Both the position numbers and the translations under genes were made by a program. From Pseudomonas fluorescens (GTDB taxonomy: Bacteria; Pseudomonadota; Gammaproteobacteria; Pseudomonadales; Pseudomonadaceae): 64,000 bases of DNA. The notes beneath the pieces are model-generated. The model saw only the letters and a program-made list of their open reading frames with translations. It was not told the origin of the DNA and did no database searches. Location: the NCBI RefSeq assembly GCF_001708445.1, contig NZ_CP015637.1, positions 4,093,001 through 4,157,000 on the forward strand, given 5' to 3'. This document shows, one piece after another, positions 16,641-25,664 of the stretch; position 1 is the first letter of the stretch; each line of letters begins with the position of its first letter.

Positions 16641-18257
16641 TTAGAAAATGTAGTCGGTGGTCAAGAAGCTCGAATCGCGGTTGCGCAGGATCTCGCTGAG
16701 CAACGCCTTGTTGCTGTCCTGGAACTTGGTTGCCACCAGGGTGCGGATCGAAAATACGCGCAACGCATCATGCACCGACAGCGTGCCCTCGGCCGAGTTC
16801 TTGCGGCCGTTGAAGGGGAAGGTGTCCGGCCCGCGTTGGCATTGGGCATTGATATTGATCCGGCCGACCTGGTTGGCGAAGGTGTCCACCAGGCGTCCGA
16901 TTTGCACAGGGTCGGTGCCGAACAGGCTCAACTGTTGGCCGAAGTCCGATTCGAGCACGTAATCGACCACGGTTTCCAGGTCGCGGTAGGGCACGATCGG
17001 CACCACCGGGCCGAACTGTTCTTCGTGGTACACACGCATTTGCGGGTTCACCGGGTACAGCACCGCCGGGTAAAAGAACGACCCGCGACTGACGCCACCC
17101 TGGGCGTTCACCACCTGGGCGCCGTGCTGCGTCGCATCCGCCACCAGCGCCGTGAGGTAATCCACCTTGCCCACTTCCGGCAGCGGCGTCAGCGACACGC
17201 CGTCTTCCCACGGCATGCCGGGTTTGAGCGTGGCCAGTTTCTGGTTGAACTTCTCGATAAAGCGATCGACCACGTCTTCATGCACAAACAGGATCTTCAA
17301 GGCCGTGCAACGCTGGCCGTTGAACGACAGCGAGCCAGTGAGCGCCTCGCTGACCGCATTGTCCAGGTCCACCTGCGGCAGCACGATGCCGGGGTTTTTC
17401 GCGTCCAGGCCCAAGGCCGCACGCAGGCGGTGTGGCTTGGGATGCAGTTTTTTCAAATCACTGGCGGCCTTGTTGGTGCCGATAAACGCAAAGATATCGA
17501 TCTTGCCGCTGGCCATCAGCGCGCTGACGGTTTCGCGGCCGCTGCCGTAGATCACATTGATCACCCCGGCCGGGAAACTGTCGCGGAACGCCTCCAGCAA
17601 CGGACGGATCAGCAGCACACCCAGCTTGGCCGGCTTGAACACCACGGTATTGCCCATGATCAGCGCGGGGATCAGCGTGGTGAACGTCTCGTTCAAGGGG
17701 TAGTTGTAGGGGCCCATGCACAGCGCCACGCCCATCGGCACGCGGCGGATCTGGCCGAGCGTGTCCTGCTCCAGTTCGAAGCGGCTGCTACGGCGATCGA
17801 GTTCCTTGAGGGCATTGATGGTGTCGGTGATGTAGTCGCAAGTGCGGTCGAACTCTTTTTGCGAGTCCTTGAGGTTCTTGCCGATTTCCCACATCAGCAG
17901 CTTGACCACCGCATCACGTTGTTCGCGCATGCGCCGCAGAAACGCTTCGACATGCAGGATGCGTTGCGCCACACGCATTGTCGGCCATTCACCCTGGCCA
18001 CGGTCATAGGCGCGCACGGCGGCGTCGAGGGCGGTGAGGGCGGTGTCGGCATCCAGCAGTGGTGTGCTGCCAATCTGCACACGCGTGTCGCCCAGTTGCA
18101 CGGGGCTGAGGACCTGGGCCAACGGACCGTCCCAGACCCGCAACTGGCCGTCGACCAGGTAATCACGCTGTTCGATAGGCGCCGCCAGGCGAAATTGCTC
18201 GGGAATGTCGGCGGTGGAAACGGGAAACAGCTGGGCGAGCAGGTTATCGGTGGTCAT
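16641..18257 (-). CDS. gapN: NADP-dependent glyceraldehyde-3-phosphate dehydrogenase-like (ALDH superfamily)
   Basis: A 538-residue aldehyde dehydrogenase from MTTDNLLAQLFPVST. Nucleotide-binding elements GPYNYPLNE (182-190) and GNTVVFKPAKLG (202-213) resemble GapN, which oxidises glyceraldehyde-3-phosphate directly to 3-phosphoglycerate. The catalytic cysteine is Cys317 in FNGQRCTALK. Oddly, the residue 34 positions before it, where ALDHs have the general-base Glu of ELGGK, is Gly283 in LGLDAKNPG. Start at 18257 chosen because the frame upstream only shadows the peroxidase gene on the other strand. Gene symbol is by family resemblance. Confidence 0.8.
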   Translation of the reverse strand: MTTDNLLAQLFPVSTADIPEQFRLAAPIEQRDYLVDGQLRVWDGPLAQVLSPVQLGDTRVQIGSTPLLDADTALTALDAAVRAYDRGQGEWPTMRVAQRILHVEAFLRRMREQRDAVVKLLMWEIGKNLKDSQKEFDRTCDYITDTINALKELDRRSSRFELEQDTLGQIRRVPMGVALCMGPYNYPLNETFTTLIPALIMGNTVVFKPAKLGVLLIRPLLEAFRDSFPAGVINVIYGSGRETVSALMASGKIDIFAFIGTNKAASDLKKLHPKPHRLRAALGLDAKNPGIVLPQVDLDNAVSEALTGSLSFNGQRCTALKILFVHEDVVDRFIEKFNQKLATLKPGMPWEDGVSLTPLPEVGKVDYLTALVADATQHGAQVVNAQGGVSRGSFFYPAVLYPVNPQMRVYHEEQFGPVVPIVPYRDLETVVDYVLESDFGQQLSLFGTDPVQIGRLVDTFANQVGRININAQCQRGPDTFPFNGRKNSAEGTLSVHDALRVFSIRTLVATKFQDSNKALLSEILRNRDSSFLTTDYIF

Positions 18258-18395
18258 GTTGCTACCCCTGGAATAGTTGCAAAACATGACTAGAGAGTCA
18301 CCCAACAACGGTCTCCATGGCAAGGCTTGTGCGCTTTGCAGTACGCAGGGGCGCGCGTGGCGGGTAAACTGCGCGGCTTTCTTGAAGGAGTTCAT

Positions 18396-19259
18396 ATGAG
18401 TCAGTACCAGCCGGGCATTCTTGCCGCTCCGGTGCCCTTGCAGGCACGCCATCTGTTTTTTGCCGTGGATTCCCTGGACGCCGTGCCCGCTGCGCTGGAT
18501 GCGTTGGTGCAGCGTGTGGATTCGGCGGCCGTGGTCGGGTTCGGTGAGCCGCTGGTAACCGCCCTGGGCGCACAGATCGACGGTTTGCGCCCATTCCCGG
18601 CTGTCAGCGGGCCAGGTGCGCACAACCCCTCCACCCAGCAGGCGCTGTGGGTGTGGTTGCATGGTGTGGATCGCGGTGAGCTGCTGTTGCGCAGTCGCGC
18701 CTTTGAAAAAGCCTTGGCCCCGGCTTTTCGACTGGTGCAGTCGACCGAAGGTTTTCGCTTCAAGACCGGCTTCGACCTGACCGACTACGAAGACGGCACC
18801 GAAAACCCCCACGACGATGCCGCCGTGGAAGCCGCGCTGACCGACAGCGGTGCCAGCTTCGCCGCGATCCAGCAATGGCAGCACGACCTCGATGGCTTCG
18901 CCGCCTTGCCCGCCGAGGAGCGCGACCACATCATCGGCCGCCGCCATGGCGACAACGAAGAACTCGACGACGCCCCCGAATCCGCCCATACCAAACGCAC
19001 CGCCCAAGAGAGTTTCACCCCGGAAGCTTTCGTGGTACGCCGCTCGATGCCGTGGGCCGAAAATGGCCAGGCTGGCTTGATGTTTCTTGCCTTCGGCCAT
19101 TCCTTCGACGCATTCGAAGCGCAACTGCGCCGCATGAGCGGGCTGGAAGACGGGATTGTCGATGGCTTGTATCGCATCAGCACGCCGTTGACCGGCGGCT
19201 ACTACTGGTGCCCGCCGCTTCAGGCCGGGCGCCTGGACCTGGGTGCACTGACGGGCTAA
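18396..19259 (+). CDS. Dyp-type heme peroxidase
   Basis: A 287-residue protein. The family GxxDG-type motif is FDLTDYEDGTENP with the catalytic Asp133; the proximal heme ligand is probably His198 in SAHTKRTAQESF, and Arg215/216 in FVVRRSMPW lies on the distal side. These fit class B dye-decolourising peroxidases (cytoplasmic, no signal peptide). GAAGGAG is six bases before the chosen ATG. Divergent from the gapN-like gene across 138 bp. No encapsulin gene is adjacent. Confidence 0.9.
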   Translation: MSQYQPGILAAPVPLQARHLFFAVDSLDAVPAALDALVQRVDSAAVVGFGEPLVTALGAQIDGLRPFPAVSGPGAHNPSTQQALWVWLHGVDRGELLLRSRAFEKALAPAFRLVQSTEGFRFKTGFDLTDYEDGTENPHDDAAVEAALTDSGASFAAIQQWQHDLDGFAALPAEERDHIIGRRHGDNEELDDAPESAHTKRTAQESFTPEAFVVRRSMPWAENGQAGLMFLAFGHSFDAFEAQLRRMSGLEDGIVDGLYRISTPLTGGYYWCPPLQAGRLDLGALTG

Positions 19260-19386
19260 GCGATCCACCCCACGGGCCTGCTGTTTCGAAGCGAACATGA
19301 AAACTCTGACAGACAGGCAATCGATCACTGAAAAATGTCGGCACAGCCCTTAGTCTAGAGGCCTTTGTCACCCGCCTGGATCGTTC

Positions 19387-20751
19387 ATGTCTTCTGTTGC
19401 CGATGGGTTGCCCTTTAACAAACGCCTGCCGGCGGTCATCGCCATTTCCCTGGGGATCGGCATGGCGACCCTGGACACGGCCATCGTCAACACGGCGCTG
19501 CCGACCCTGGCCGAAGGGATCGGCACCGATTCCGCCTCGGTGATCTGGGTGGTCAATGCCTACCAGTTGGCGATTATCGCCACGGTATTGCCGTTCGCTT
19601 CGTTGAGCGATGTGCTGGGCCATCGCCGGGTGTACCTCGGCGGTTTGCTGCTGTTTATCCTGTCTTCGCTGTTTTGCGGATTGGCCGGGTCGCTGGTGAC
19701 CCTGACGGCGGCGCGAGTGGTGCAGGGGTTGGGCGCGGCAGCCATCATGAGCGTGAATACGGCGCTGTTGCGGCATATCTACCCGTCGAAAATGCTGGGC
19801 CGTGGCCTGGGCTACAACTCGTTGGTGGTGGGGCTGGCCTTTACCCTGGGGCCGACCGCCGCGTCGGCGATCCTGTCGGTGGCGACCTGGCACTGGCTGT
19901 ACCTGATCAATGTGCCGTTGGGGCTGTTGGCCCTGGTGTTGGGCCTGCGTTCATTGCCGACCCTGCCCATGACCGGGCATGCCTTCGACCGTCTGGCGGC
20001 CGTGCTGTGTGCCGGGTTATTTGCCTTGCTGGTCCTCGGCCTGGGCACGGCGGTGCACGGCGCCCAGGGCGCACTGACCCTGGGCCTGGTCGCGCTGGCG
20101 CTGGTCTGTGGCGCGTTGCTGTTGCGCCGGCAGGCCGGGCACCCGGCGCCGATGCTGGCCCTGGATTTGTTCAAGCGGCCGGTGTTTGCCTTGTCTTCCC
20201 TCACGGCGATCTGCGCGTTCAGCGCCCAGGGCCTGGCCTTTGTGTCGCTGCCCTTTCTGTTGCAGGCGGTGCTCGGGCATAGCCAAGTGGAAACGGGCTT
20301 TCTGATGACGCCCTGGCCAGCCGTCGTGGCGGTCATGGCGCTGGTGGCGGGGCGCCTGGCCGACCGTGTCTCCCTGGGGGCGCTGTGCGGCATCGGCCTG
20401 CTGATGCTCAGTGTCGGCATGGCCGCGCTGGCGACACTCGGCAGCGGCGCGTCGACGTTCGATATCGGCTGGCGCATGGCACTGTGCGGTGCCGGGTTTG
20501 GCTTTTTCCAGTCGCCCAACCTCAAGGCGCTGATGACCAGTGCGCCGTTGGCGCGCAGCGGTGGGGCCAGTGGCATCGTGGCGATTTCACGGTTACTGGG
20601 GCAGACGTTGGGCGCCTCGCTGGTGGCATTGTGTTTCCACCTGTTCCTGGGCAGTGGTCCGCAATATGCCTTGTGGCTGGGCTGCGTGTTCGCATTGGTG
20701 GGCGCCGTGGCCAGTGGCTTGCGCTTACTGCCCTATGGGGAAAAAGCGTGA
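19387..20751 (+). CDS. MFS drug transporter, DHA2 (EmrB/QacA) type
   Basis: A 454-residue, strongly hydrophobic protein with 12-14 membrane spans. The motif LDTAIVNTALPTLAEGIG (about 29-46) is the DHA2 motif D1 and VWVVNAYQL plus the motif A version LSDVLGHRRVYLGG (about 73-86) are present, so it is a proton-coupled efflux carrier of the EmrB/QacA group. No EmrA-like adaptor is next to it. A second, unrelated MFS gene follows 70 bp downstream on the same strand, possibly co-transcribed. Confidence 0.85.
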   Translation: MSSVADGLPFNKRLPAVIAISLGIGMATLDTAIVNTALPTLAEGIGTDSASVIWVVNAYQLAIIATVLPFASLSDVLGHRRVYLGGLLLFILSSLFCGLAGSLVTLTAARVVQGLGAAAIMSVNTALLRHIYPSKMLGRGLGYNSLVVGLAFTLGPTAASAILSVATWHWLYLINVPLGLLALVLGLRSLPTLPMTGHAFDRLAAVLCAGLFALLVLGLGTAVHGAQGALTLGLVALALVCGALLLRRQAGHPAPMLALDLFKRPVFALSSLTAICAFSAQGLAFVSLPFLLQAVLGHSQVETGFLMTPWPAVVAVMALVAGRLADRVSLGALCGIGLLMLSVGMAALATLGSGASTFDIGWRMALCGAGFGFFQSPNLKALMTSAPLARSGGASGIVAISRLLGQTLGASLVALCFHLFLGSGPQYALWLGCVFALVGAVASGLRLLPYGEKA

Positions 20752-20821
20752 TTGGGCGTTGTAAAACCTGGCGTGGGAAGGCTACCTTGGCGACCTGAAT
20801 ATTTCGGGATGTTTCAGATTT

Positions 20822-21952
20822 ATGTCCAGCCTGGCCCTCCGCACCGCTGATACTCACTCCCGTCGCGCCGCGCTGACCCTTGCCTTATGCCTGCCCAGTG
20901 ATGTGTTGCTCTACCTGCTGCTGCCGATGGAGTACCAGGCGTTCGGCATCACTTTGGCCCAGACCGGGGTGTTGTTGGCCGCCAACCGCCTGGTACGGAT
21001 TTTCGGTTACCGGCATGTATTGAATTTTTACGCGCGCCACGGCGACCGCTTGACCTGCATGATCGCGGCGGGGGCCGCGACATTGTGCGCCGTGGGCAAT
21101 TCGATGCTGTCGGGGTTTGCCGCCCTGCTGGGCTTGCGCCTGGTCTGGGGCTTGTGTTTTGCCGCGTTGAACCTGTCCACCCAGGTGCTGGCCACCTCGG
21201 AGCCTGCGGGCGCCGCGCGCCGGGCCGGGCGATCGCGGGCGTTGATTGCGCTTGGGCCGATGCTGGCCTTGCCCCTGGGTGGGTTGCTGACGTTGTGGGC
21301 CGGGCCGCGTCCGATTTTCCTGATTCTTGCCGGCTGCTGCCTGGTTGGGCTGTGGATGGCGCGCGGTTTGCCCGGCACCGGGCACGACTTGCACAGCACC
21401 CCGGGGCGCCGTTTCAAATGGCCCGACAGTGTGGCGCTCTGGTCGTTTATCGAAGGCGTGGCGCTGGATGGCTTGTTTATCTTCGGTCTGTCGATTCAGG
21501 CGCAGAAGATCATGGGCGGTGACGCGGTGCTGATCGCCGGGGGCTTGATGGCCCTGCGTTACCTGTCGGAATTGCTCCTCAGCCCCTTGGGGGGGCGCGC
21601 GGCACAACGCTTCGGCGCCACCGCCATGTTGTTGCTGTTTTCGTTCTTGAGTGCACTGGCCCTGGCTGCGTTTGGCAGCTATTGGGTGATCATCGGCGCG
21701 GCGGCCGTGCTGGTGCTGCGCGCCTTGCAACTGCCCCTGGTGACTACCCTGGTGGCCGAGCGCAACCCCGGCGCCATGCGGGTGTCGGCATTGGCGTCGA
21801 ACGCAGTGTGGCGCGATATCGGCGCCGGCCTCGGGCCGCTGCTGGCAGGCCTGTTGCTGCCGGTGGCGTCGGCGCCCTGGGTGTTTGGCCTGGCGGGCGC
21901 GGCGATTGCGGTAAGTGCGCTGTTCTGCTGGCGCGCCAAGCGTTCCAGCTGA
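20822..21952 (+). CDS. MFS transporter
   Basis: A 376-residue protein with about 11-12 hydrophobic helices, beginning MSSLALRTADTHSRRAALTLALCLPSDV. It lacks a sharp subfamily motif but the two six-helix halves and central loop near residues 180-205 (RGLPGTGHDLHSTPGRRFKW) are those of MFS_1. Substrate cannot be told. Preceded by GGGATGTTTCAG with no strong ribosome site; follows the DHA2-type carrier on the same strand. Confidence 0.75.
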   Translation: MSSLALRTADTHSRRAALTLALCLPSDVLLYLLLPMEYQAFGITLAQTGVLLAANRLVRIFGYRHVLNFYARHGDRLTCMIAAGAATLCAVGNSMLSGFAALLGLRLVWGLCFAALNLSTQVLATSEPAGAARRAGRSRALIALGPMLALPLGGLLTLWAGPRPIFLILAGCCLVGLWMARGLPGTGHDLHSTPGRRFKWPDSVALWSFIEGVALDGLFIFGLSIQAQKIMGGDAVLIAGGLMALRYLSELLLSPLGGRAAQRFGATAMLLLFSFLSALALAAFGSYWVIIGAAAVLVLRALQLPLVTTLVAERNPGAMRVSALASNAVWRDIGAGLGPLLAGLLLPVASAPWVFGLAGAAIAVSALFCWRAKRSS

Positions 21953-21979
21953 TGGGGCAGGGCGCGTGTATCCGCAGGC

Positions 21980-22501
21980 TCAAGCGGTTTTGATACTGTC
22001 CAGCCAGGCGGGGTTGAAGCGGGTTTGCTCGGTGTCGAGCCCCAGCGCCTGCATCTTGGCCTTATGCGCCTCGATCTCGCCAACCAACTGCGCCTGGGCG
22101 CTGGAATTGGCGTCCAGCTCGTGCATTTGCGTCAGCCCCAGGTGGTAGAAGCGCAGCACCTTGAGCGCGGTCGGGTCGTTGGCCTGCACCCGTTCGGTCA
22201 CGGTGTGCATCACATTGGTCACGCGCATCAACTGGCGCTTGAGCTGCCAGCCATACACGGCGGGCGCCAGCCATGGCTGGTGCCACAACGGGCCGCGCAC
22301 CAGGGCAACAGTGATCAACACGCCGGCAAATACACCACCGACGTTGAAGCGAAAGTTATCACCACCAGGCTCGCCGAACAGCATCACGGCCAGGCTCGAC
22401 AGCAGCATCGCCAGGGCCACGAAAAGCACGGCCACGATCAGCGTGCTGCGACGGGTCTGACGGCGGTAGGTGACGGGGTCGCAGGGTTTGAGCTCGAACA
22501 T
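21980..22501 (-). CDS. DUF3087-type membrane protein
   Basis: A 173-residue protein from MFELKPCDPVTYRRQTRRSTL with two hydrophobic helices (about 22-43 and 52-70) and a soluble helical C-terminal part (to TRFNPAWLDSIKTA). The arrangement corresponds to the DUF3087 family of gamma-proteobacterial proteins of unknown function. A longer frame opens at 22558, but the shorter start at 22501 is preceded by GGAGACCTGCCCCGG and begins the conserved part. Convergent with the MFS gene. Confidence 0.7.
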   Translation of the reverse strand: MFELKPCDPVTYRRQTRRSTLIVAVLFVALAMLLSSLAVMLFGEPGGDNFRFNVGGVFAGVLITVALVRGPLWHQPWLAPAVYGWQLKRQLMRVTNVMHTVTERVQANDPTALKVLRFYHLGLTQMHELDANSSAQAQLVGEIEAHKAKMQALGLDTEQTRFNPAWLDSIKTA

Positions 22502-22627
22502 CCGGGGCAGGTCTCCAGAAGGAATGTGCCGGCATCTTCTCATGCCTGGGGCAATCAAGTTGAACGATGGTTTGCGGTACTTCCTCTAAAACGATGCAGG
22601 CCACTAACCCCCGTGAGGTGAAGCATC

Positions 22628-22807
22628 ATGCCCGAATACAAGCAGCCGCCGCCCGGCACTCCCGACCCCGACCGCACACCCGGTGAAGAAGAGCGCGATA
22701 ACGATGCATTGCGCCCCAATGATCCGAAGGAGCGTGACGAACACGATGAGGTAGAGCGCGTCGAGCAAGACCTGGAAACCCTCCACGACAAAGCCCGCCC
22801 GCTTTAA
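22628..22807 (+). CDS. Small acidic, proline-rich protein
   Basis: A 59-residue frame starting MPEYKQPPPGTPDPDRTPGE and ending LETLHDKARPL, very rich in Asp, Glu, Arg and Pro and with no hydrophobic segment, so probably largely disordered with a short C-terminal helix (residues 35-57). Supported by its stop 12 bp before a second small acidic gene that has its own AGGAGA site, and by a shared terminator. No known family recognised. May be a stress- or desiccation-related protein (inference only). Confidence 0.6.
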   Translation: MPEYKQPPPGTPDPDRTPGEEERDNDALRPNDPKERDEHDEVERVEQDLETLHDKARPL

Positions 22808-22819
22808 CAGGAGACAGTC

Positions 22820-23020
22820 ATGAATAAACCCTCGGATGGCCCACACTCCAACGAACATGCCAGCGGCCAGGATGAGCTGGGCTTCGACCCGGACTCGCCG
22901 GATGTGGCAGACCCGCAGGTCGACCCGGTAGGTCCGGCCATCGCCCCGCTGGATAGGAAAGGTAAGGACGAGGCGAAAAAAAAGCCGCCCTACGATCCGT
23001 TGGGCGACTTGAAACACTAA
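22820..23020 (+). CDS. Small acidic protein, function unknown
   Basis: A 66-residue protein (MNKPSDGPHSNEHASGQDEL... ending PPYDPLGDLKH), Asp/Pro/Lys-rich without membrane or signal segments. AGGAGACAGTC precedes the ATG. It follows the 59-residue acidic protein by 12 bp and is followed at once by a terminator, forming a two-gene unit. I do not recognise a family. Confidence 0.65.
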   Translation: MNKPSDGPHSNEHASGQDELGFDPDSPDVADPQVDPVGPAIAPLDRKGKDEAKKKPPYDPLGDLKH

Positions 23021-23025
23021 TACGG

Positions 23026-23054
23026 GCCCCGCCATTGAGCGGGGCTTTGCTTTA
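23026..23054. terminator. Rho-independent terminator
   Basis: GCCCCGC (23026-23032) pairs with GCGGGGC (23039-23045) around CATTGA and is followed by TTTGCTTTA. It closes the two small acidic genes; on the other strand it follows the gene ending at 23052 and could work for both. Confidence 0.8.
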
Positions 23055-23288
23055 TTTGGGCGGTGTCCAACTGACGTCGGTGATGCCGTATTTCTCTGCC
23101 CAGGGCCGCGTGGTTTTTTTCACCTGCTCGTGACCTACCCGGCCGATACGACTGACATGGGCGATGTCGGCGTCGACGGCTGCCCAGTGCCAGGCTTCGG
23201 CGTTGTTCATGATTTCTGCGCGCACCACAAAAGATTTCGGCTGGCCGTGCAGTTGGTAGTGGATGGTGTAGATTTTTGCGGTACTCAT
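23052..23288 (-). CDS. Small conserved-looking protein, function unknown
   Basis: A 78-residue soluble protein (MSTAKIYTIHYQLHGQPKSFVVRA.. ending ITDVSWTPPK) with alternating beta-like N-terminus (residues 4-26) and a helical middle (EIMNNAEAWHWAAVDADIAHV). An AGGGAGGCAAC site stands before the ATG. It looks like one of the small DUF proteins common in Pseudomonas; I cannot assign a function. Convergent with the small acidic gene pair. Confidence 0.65.
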   Translation of the reverse strand: MSTAKIYTIHYQLHGQPKSFVVRAEIMNNAEAWHWAAVDADIAHVSRIGRVGHEQVKKTTRPWAEKYGITDVSWTPPK

Positions 23289-23409
23289 GTTGCCTCCCTG
23301 TCTTGTTCATAGATGGAGAGGAAAGCGTCCAAAAAGGTTCACTCAAAATGACAAGGTGCATGCCAGGACGGCATAGTGAGGCCTTTGCACCGTGCCCAAG
23401 GATCGCGCC

Positions 23410-24234
23410 ATGCTCCAGCTGACCCATAGCCGTTTGTACCTGCAACACCTCGGTTACGATGCGCCGCCCCCGCCTACGTTGCAGACCCTGCGGGATTTGC
23501 AGCTGCGTCATGTCTGCCGCTTTGCCTTTGAAAGCCTGTCGACCCTGATGAAGCTGCCGGTACCGATCGACCTGCCCAGCGTCGAGCAAAAAGTGTTGTT
23601 CGAGGGGCGCGGTGGTTATTGCTACGAGTTGAACCAGATGTTTCTCGCGTTGCTGCAGGAACTGGGTTTCGACGCGCGTGGGATCACCGGCAGGGTGGTG
23701 ATGGGCGGGCCACCCGATGCACGCACCGCGCGGACCCATCGCCTGAGCCTGGTGACCCTGGACGGCGTGCGCTATATGACCGATGTCGGCTTTGGCGGCA
23801 TGGTGCCCAGCAGCCCGTTGCTGCTGGACACCGAAGCGGTGCAGGCGACCGCCCATGAACCCTATCGCCTGACCTTCAACGACGGCAGCTACACCCTGTG
23901 GGCCCTGGTCGCCGGGGAGTGGCGCGGCTTGTATGTGTTCGACCTGCAAGTGCAGGCGGACATCGATTATGAAATCGGCAATTGGTACGTCTCCACCCAC
24001 CCAGGTTCGCCGTTTCTCGGCCAGTTGAAAGTGGCACTGCTGGCGCCCGGTCGACGCCACACCTTGAACAATGCTGACTATGCGATTCACACCCTGGATC
24101 GCCCCAGCGAAAAACACCGGATAGACAGTGCCGACGAATTGTCGAGGGTGCTGCACGATACCTTCGGTATTCGCCTGCCAACGCATCCGCAACTTCGCGA
24201 AGCGCTGGAGGGCTTAATCCTGGGGCGTCCGTAA
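23410..24234 (+). CDS. Arylamine N-acetyltransferase
   Basis: A 274-residue NAT: the catalytic triad is Cys71 in RGGYCYELN, His110 in RTHRLSLV and Asp125 in MTDVGFGG. It transfers acetyl from acetyl-CoA to aromatic amines and hydrazines by a ping-pong mechanism (family knowledge). The ATG at 23410 is preferred over a GTG at 23392 because AAGGATCG stands at the right distance before it. No partner genes on the same strand. Confidence 0.9.
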   Translation: MLQLTHSRLYLQHLGYDAPPPPTLQTLRDLQLRHVCRFAFESLSTLMKLPVPIDLPSVEQKVLFEGRGGYCYELNQMFLALLQELGFDARGITGRVVMGGPPDARTARTHRLSLVTLDGVRYMTDVGFGGMVPSSPLLLDTEAVQATAHEPYRLTFNDGSYTLWALVAGEWRGLYVFDLQVQADIDYEIGNWYVSTHPGSPFLGQLKVALLAPGRRHTLNNADYAIHTLDRPSEKHRIDSADELSRVLHDTFGIRLPTHPQLREALEGLILGRP

Positions 24235-24315
24235 GCGCGCGACGAACCGGAAATCAACGAGCTTGACGGGAAACTCACCAGCAACGTTTTTTAGGGTGGC
24301 AACCTGCTGCCGGGC

Positions 24316-25317
24316 TTAAACCAAGTCAGCCGGTTGCATCGTCAGAATGATTTTTCCAACATTCTCGGATGATTCCATTCGGCGATGGGCATCGGCCGCA
24401 CGAGACAGCGGGAACGTGCTGTCAACGACCGGCTCCAGACTTCCGGCGCCCTCGAAGCGATCAAGCCAATGCTCGCGGAAGCGCTTGATCATGTCGTGCT
24501 TCTCTGGCTGTGTACGGGACTTCATGACCGTACCGATGATTTGCAAGTGACGGTAAAGGATGTGCTCCAGTTCTACGCTTACCTTATCGCCTCCGCCCAG
24601 GATACCGACCTGTACCAGCCGGCCTCCATGGGCAAGGGAAGCGATGTTGCGTGCGAAGTAGGGCTCGCCCACGAAATCAATGACGACATCAACCCCTCGA
24701 CCATGGGTTTTATCGGCGATGACTTGGGCAAAATCCTGCGTCTTGTAGTCAATGGCCGTATCGGCTCCCAAATGTTCGACACGCGCCAGCTTGCTGCCGT
24801 CGGTTGTCGCATACACCGTGGCCCCGGTGGCGTATGCCAGTTGCACGGCGGCAGATCCCACACCACCCGCAGCGGCATGGATCAATACCGAATCGCCGGA
24901 CTTGAGCCGAGCCAGGTGCATCATTGCTTCATGGGCGGTGACGAAGACCTCGGGAATAGCGGCTGCGTGCACATAGTCCAACTGCGCAGGAATAGGCATG
25001 GCCATGCGATAGTCGATGCGTGCAAGCTCGGCGTAGGCCCCACCGCCGACAACGCCCATCACTCGATCTCCGATCTCAAAATCCTTGACCTCATCACCTT
25101 TGCCAATCACCTCGCCAGCGATCTCCAGACCGATGATCGGTGAGTCACCGAAATTTGGATGGCCGTAGCCACCTGTTCGATGGGTCAGATCCGCACGGTT
25201 CACACCCGCCGCATAGACCCGTACCAGCAAGTCAGTCGGGCGGACTTCAGGGGTGGGAGCGTCTGCCAGTTCAAGTACGTCCGCCGCGCCGAAGGCGCTA
25301 ATGCTGATGGCTTTCAT
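24316..25317 (-). CDS. Zinc-independent quinone oxidoreductase (MDR family)
   Basis: A 333-residue medium-chain dehydrogenase/reductase. The N-terminal GroES-like part (MKAISISAFGAADVLELAD.. GVNRADLTHRTGGY) and the Rossmann motif AAAGGVGSAAVQLAYA (about 149-164) are those of the NADPH:quinone reductase subgroup; the catalytic zinc cysteines are absent. Third gene of an operon after an aldehyde dehydrogenase and a carboxymuconolactone-decarboxylase-like gene (2-bp gap), suggesting shared handling of reactive carbonyl or quinone compounds (inference). Confidence 0.85.
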   Translation of the reverse strand: MKAISISAFGAADVLELADAPTPEVRPTDLLVRVYAAGVNRADLTHRTGGYGHPNFGDSPIIGLEIAGEVIGKGDEVKDFEIGDRVMGVVGGGAYAELARIDYRMAMPIPAQLDYVHAAAIPEVFVTAHEAMMHLARLKSGDSVLIHAAAGGVGSAAVQLAYATGATVYATTDGSKLARVEHLGADTAIDYKTQDFAQVIADKTHGRGVDVVIDFVGEPYFARNIASLAHGGRLVQVGILGGGDKVSVELEHILYRHLQIIGTVMKSRTQPEKHDMIKRFREHWLDRFEGAGSLEPVVDSTFPLSRAADAHRRMESSENVGKIILTMQPADLV

Positions 25318-25319
25318 GG

Positions 25320-25652
25320 TCAGTTTTTCTCCGATTCGGTAAACGTGGCATTGGCGATAGCGGAGGCGGTGATGGCGCCTGGAAAGCCTACGTAGAACGC
25401 CAGGTGAGTGATCGCGGCGGCGATTTCGTCATGGGTCACCCCGTTGCTGACTGCCCGTCGCAAGTGCGCGGGCAACTCTTCAGAGTGACCGCCGGCAATC
25501 AATGCCGCCACGGTGATCAGGCTTCGGTCGCGCGGGGACAATGCCGGGTCGCTCCAGATCTGCGGATACAGCGTTGAATCGACGAATTGCGACAGCTTGG
25601 GTGTAAACGCCCGGGCCGCTTCACGAGGGCTGCTGAAATTGAGCGTGGACAT
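25320..25652 (-). CDS. Carboxymuconolactone decarboxylase family protein
   Basis: A 110-residue CMD-fold protein. The core DRSLITVAALIAGGHSEELPAHLRRAVSNGVT..EI..AITHLAFYVGFPGA (residues 42-95) is the family pattern with the conserved His/Glu; there is no AhpD-type CxxC, so a peroxidase role is unlikely. It may act as a small decarboxylase or ring-opening helper. Sits between the aldehyde dehydrogenase and quinone oxidoreductase genes with gaps of 12 and 2 bp. Confidence 0.85.
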   Translation of the reverse strand: MSTLNFSSPREAARAFTPKLSQFVDSTLYPQIWSDPALSPRDRSLITVAALIAGGHSEELPAHLRRAVSNGVTHDEIAAAITHLAFYVGFPGAITASAIANATFTESEKN

Positions 25653-25664
25653 GATGAGGTCTCC

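Noticed and set aside
18258..19328. N-terminal extension of the gapN-like frame up to 19328
   Set aside because: The extra 357 residues are the antisense of the Dyp peroxidase gene; the ATG at 18257 starts the recognisable protein.
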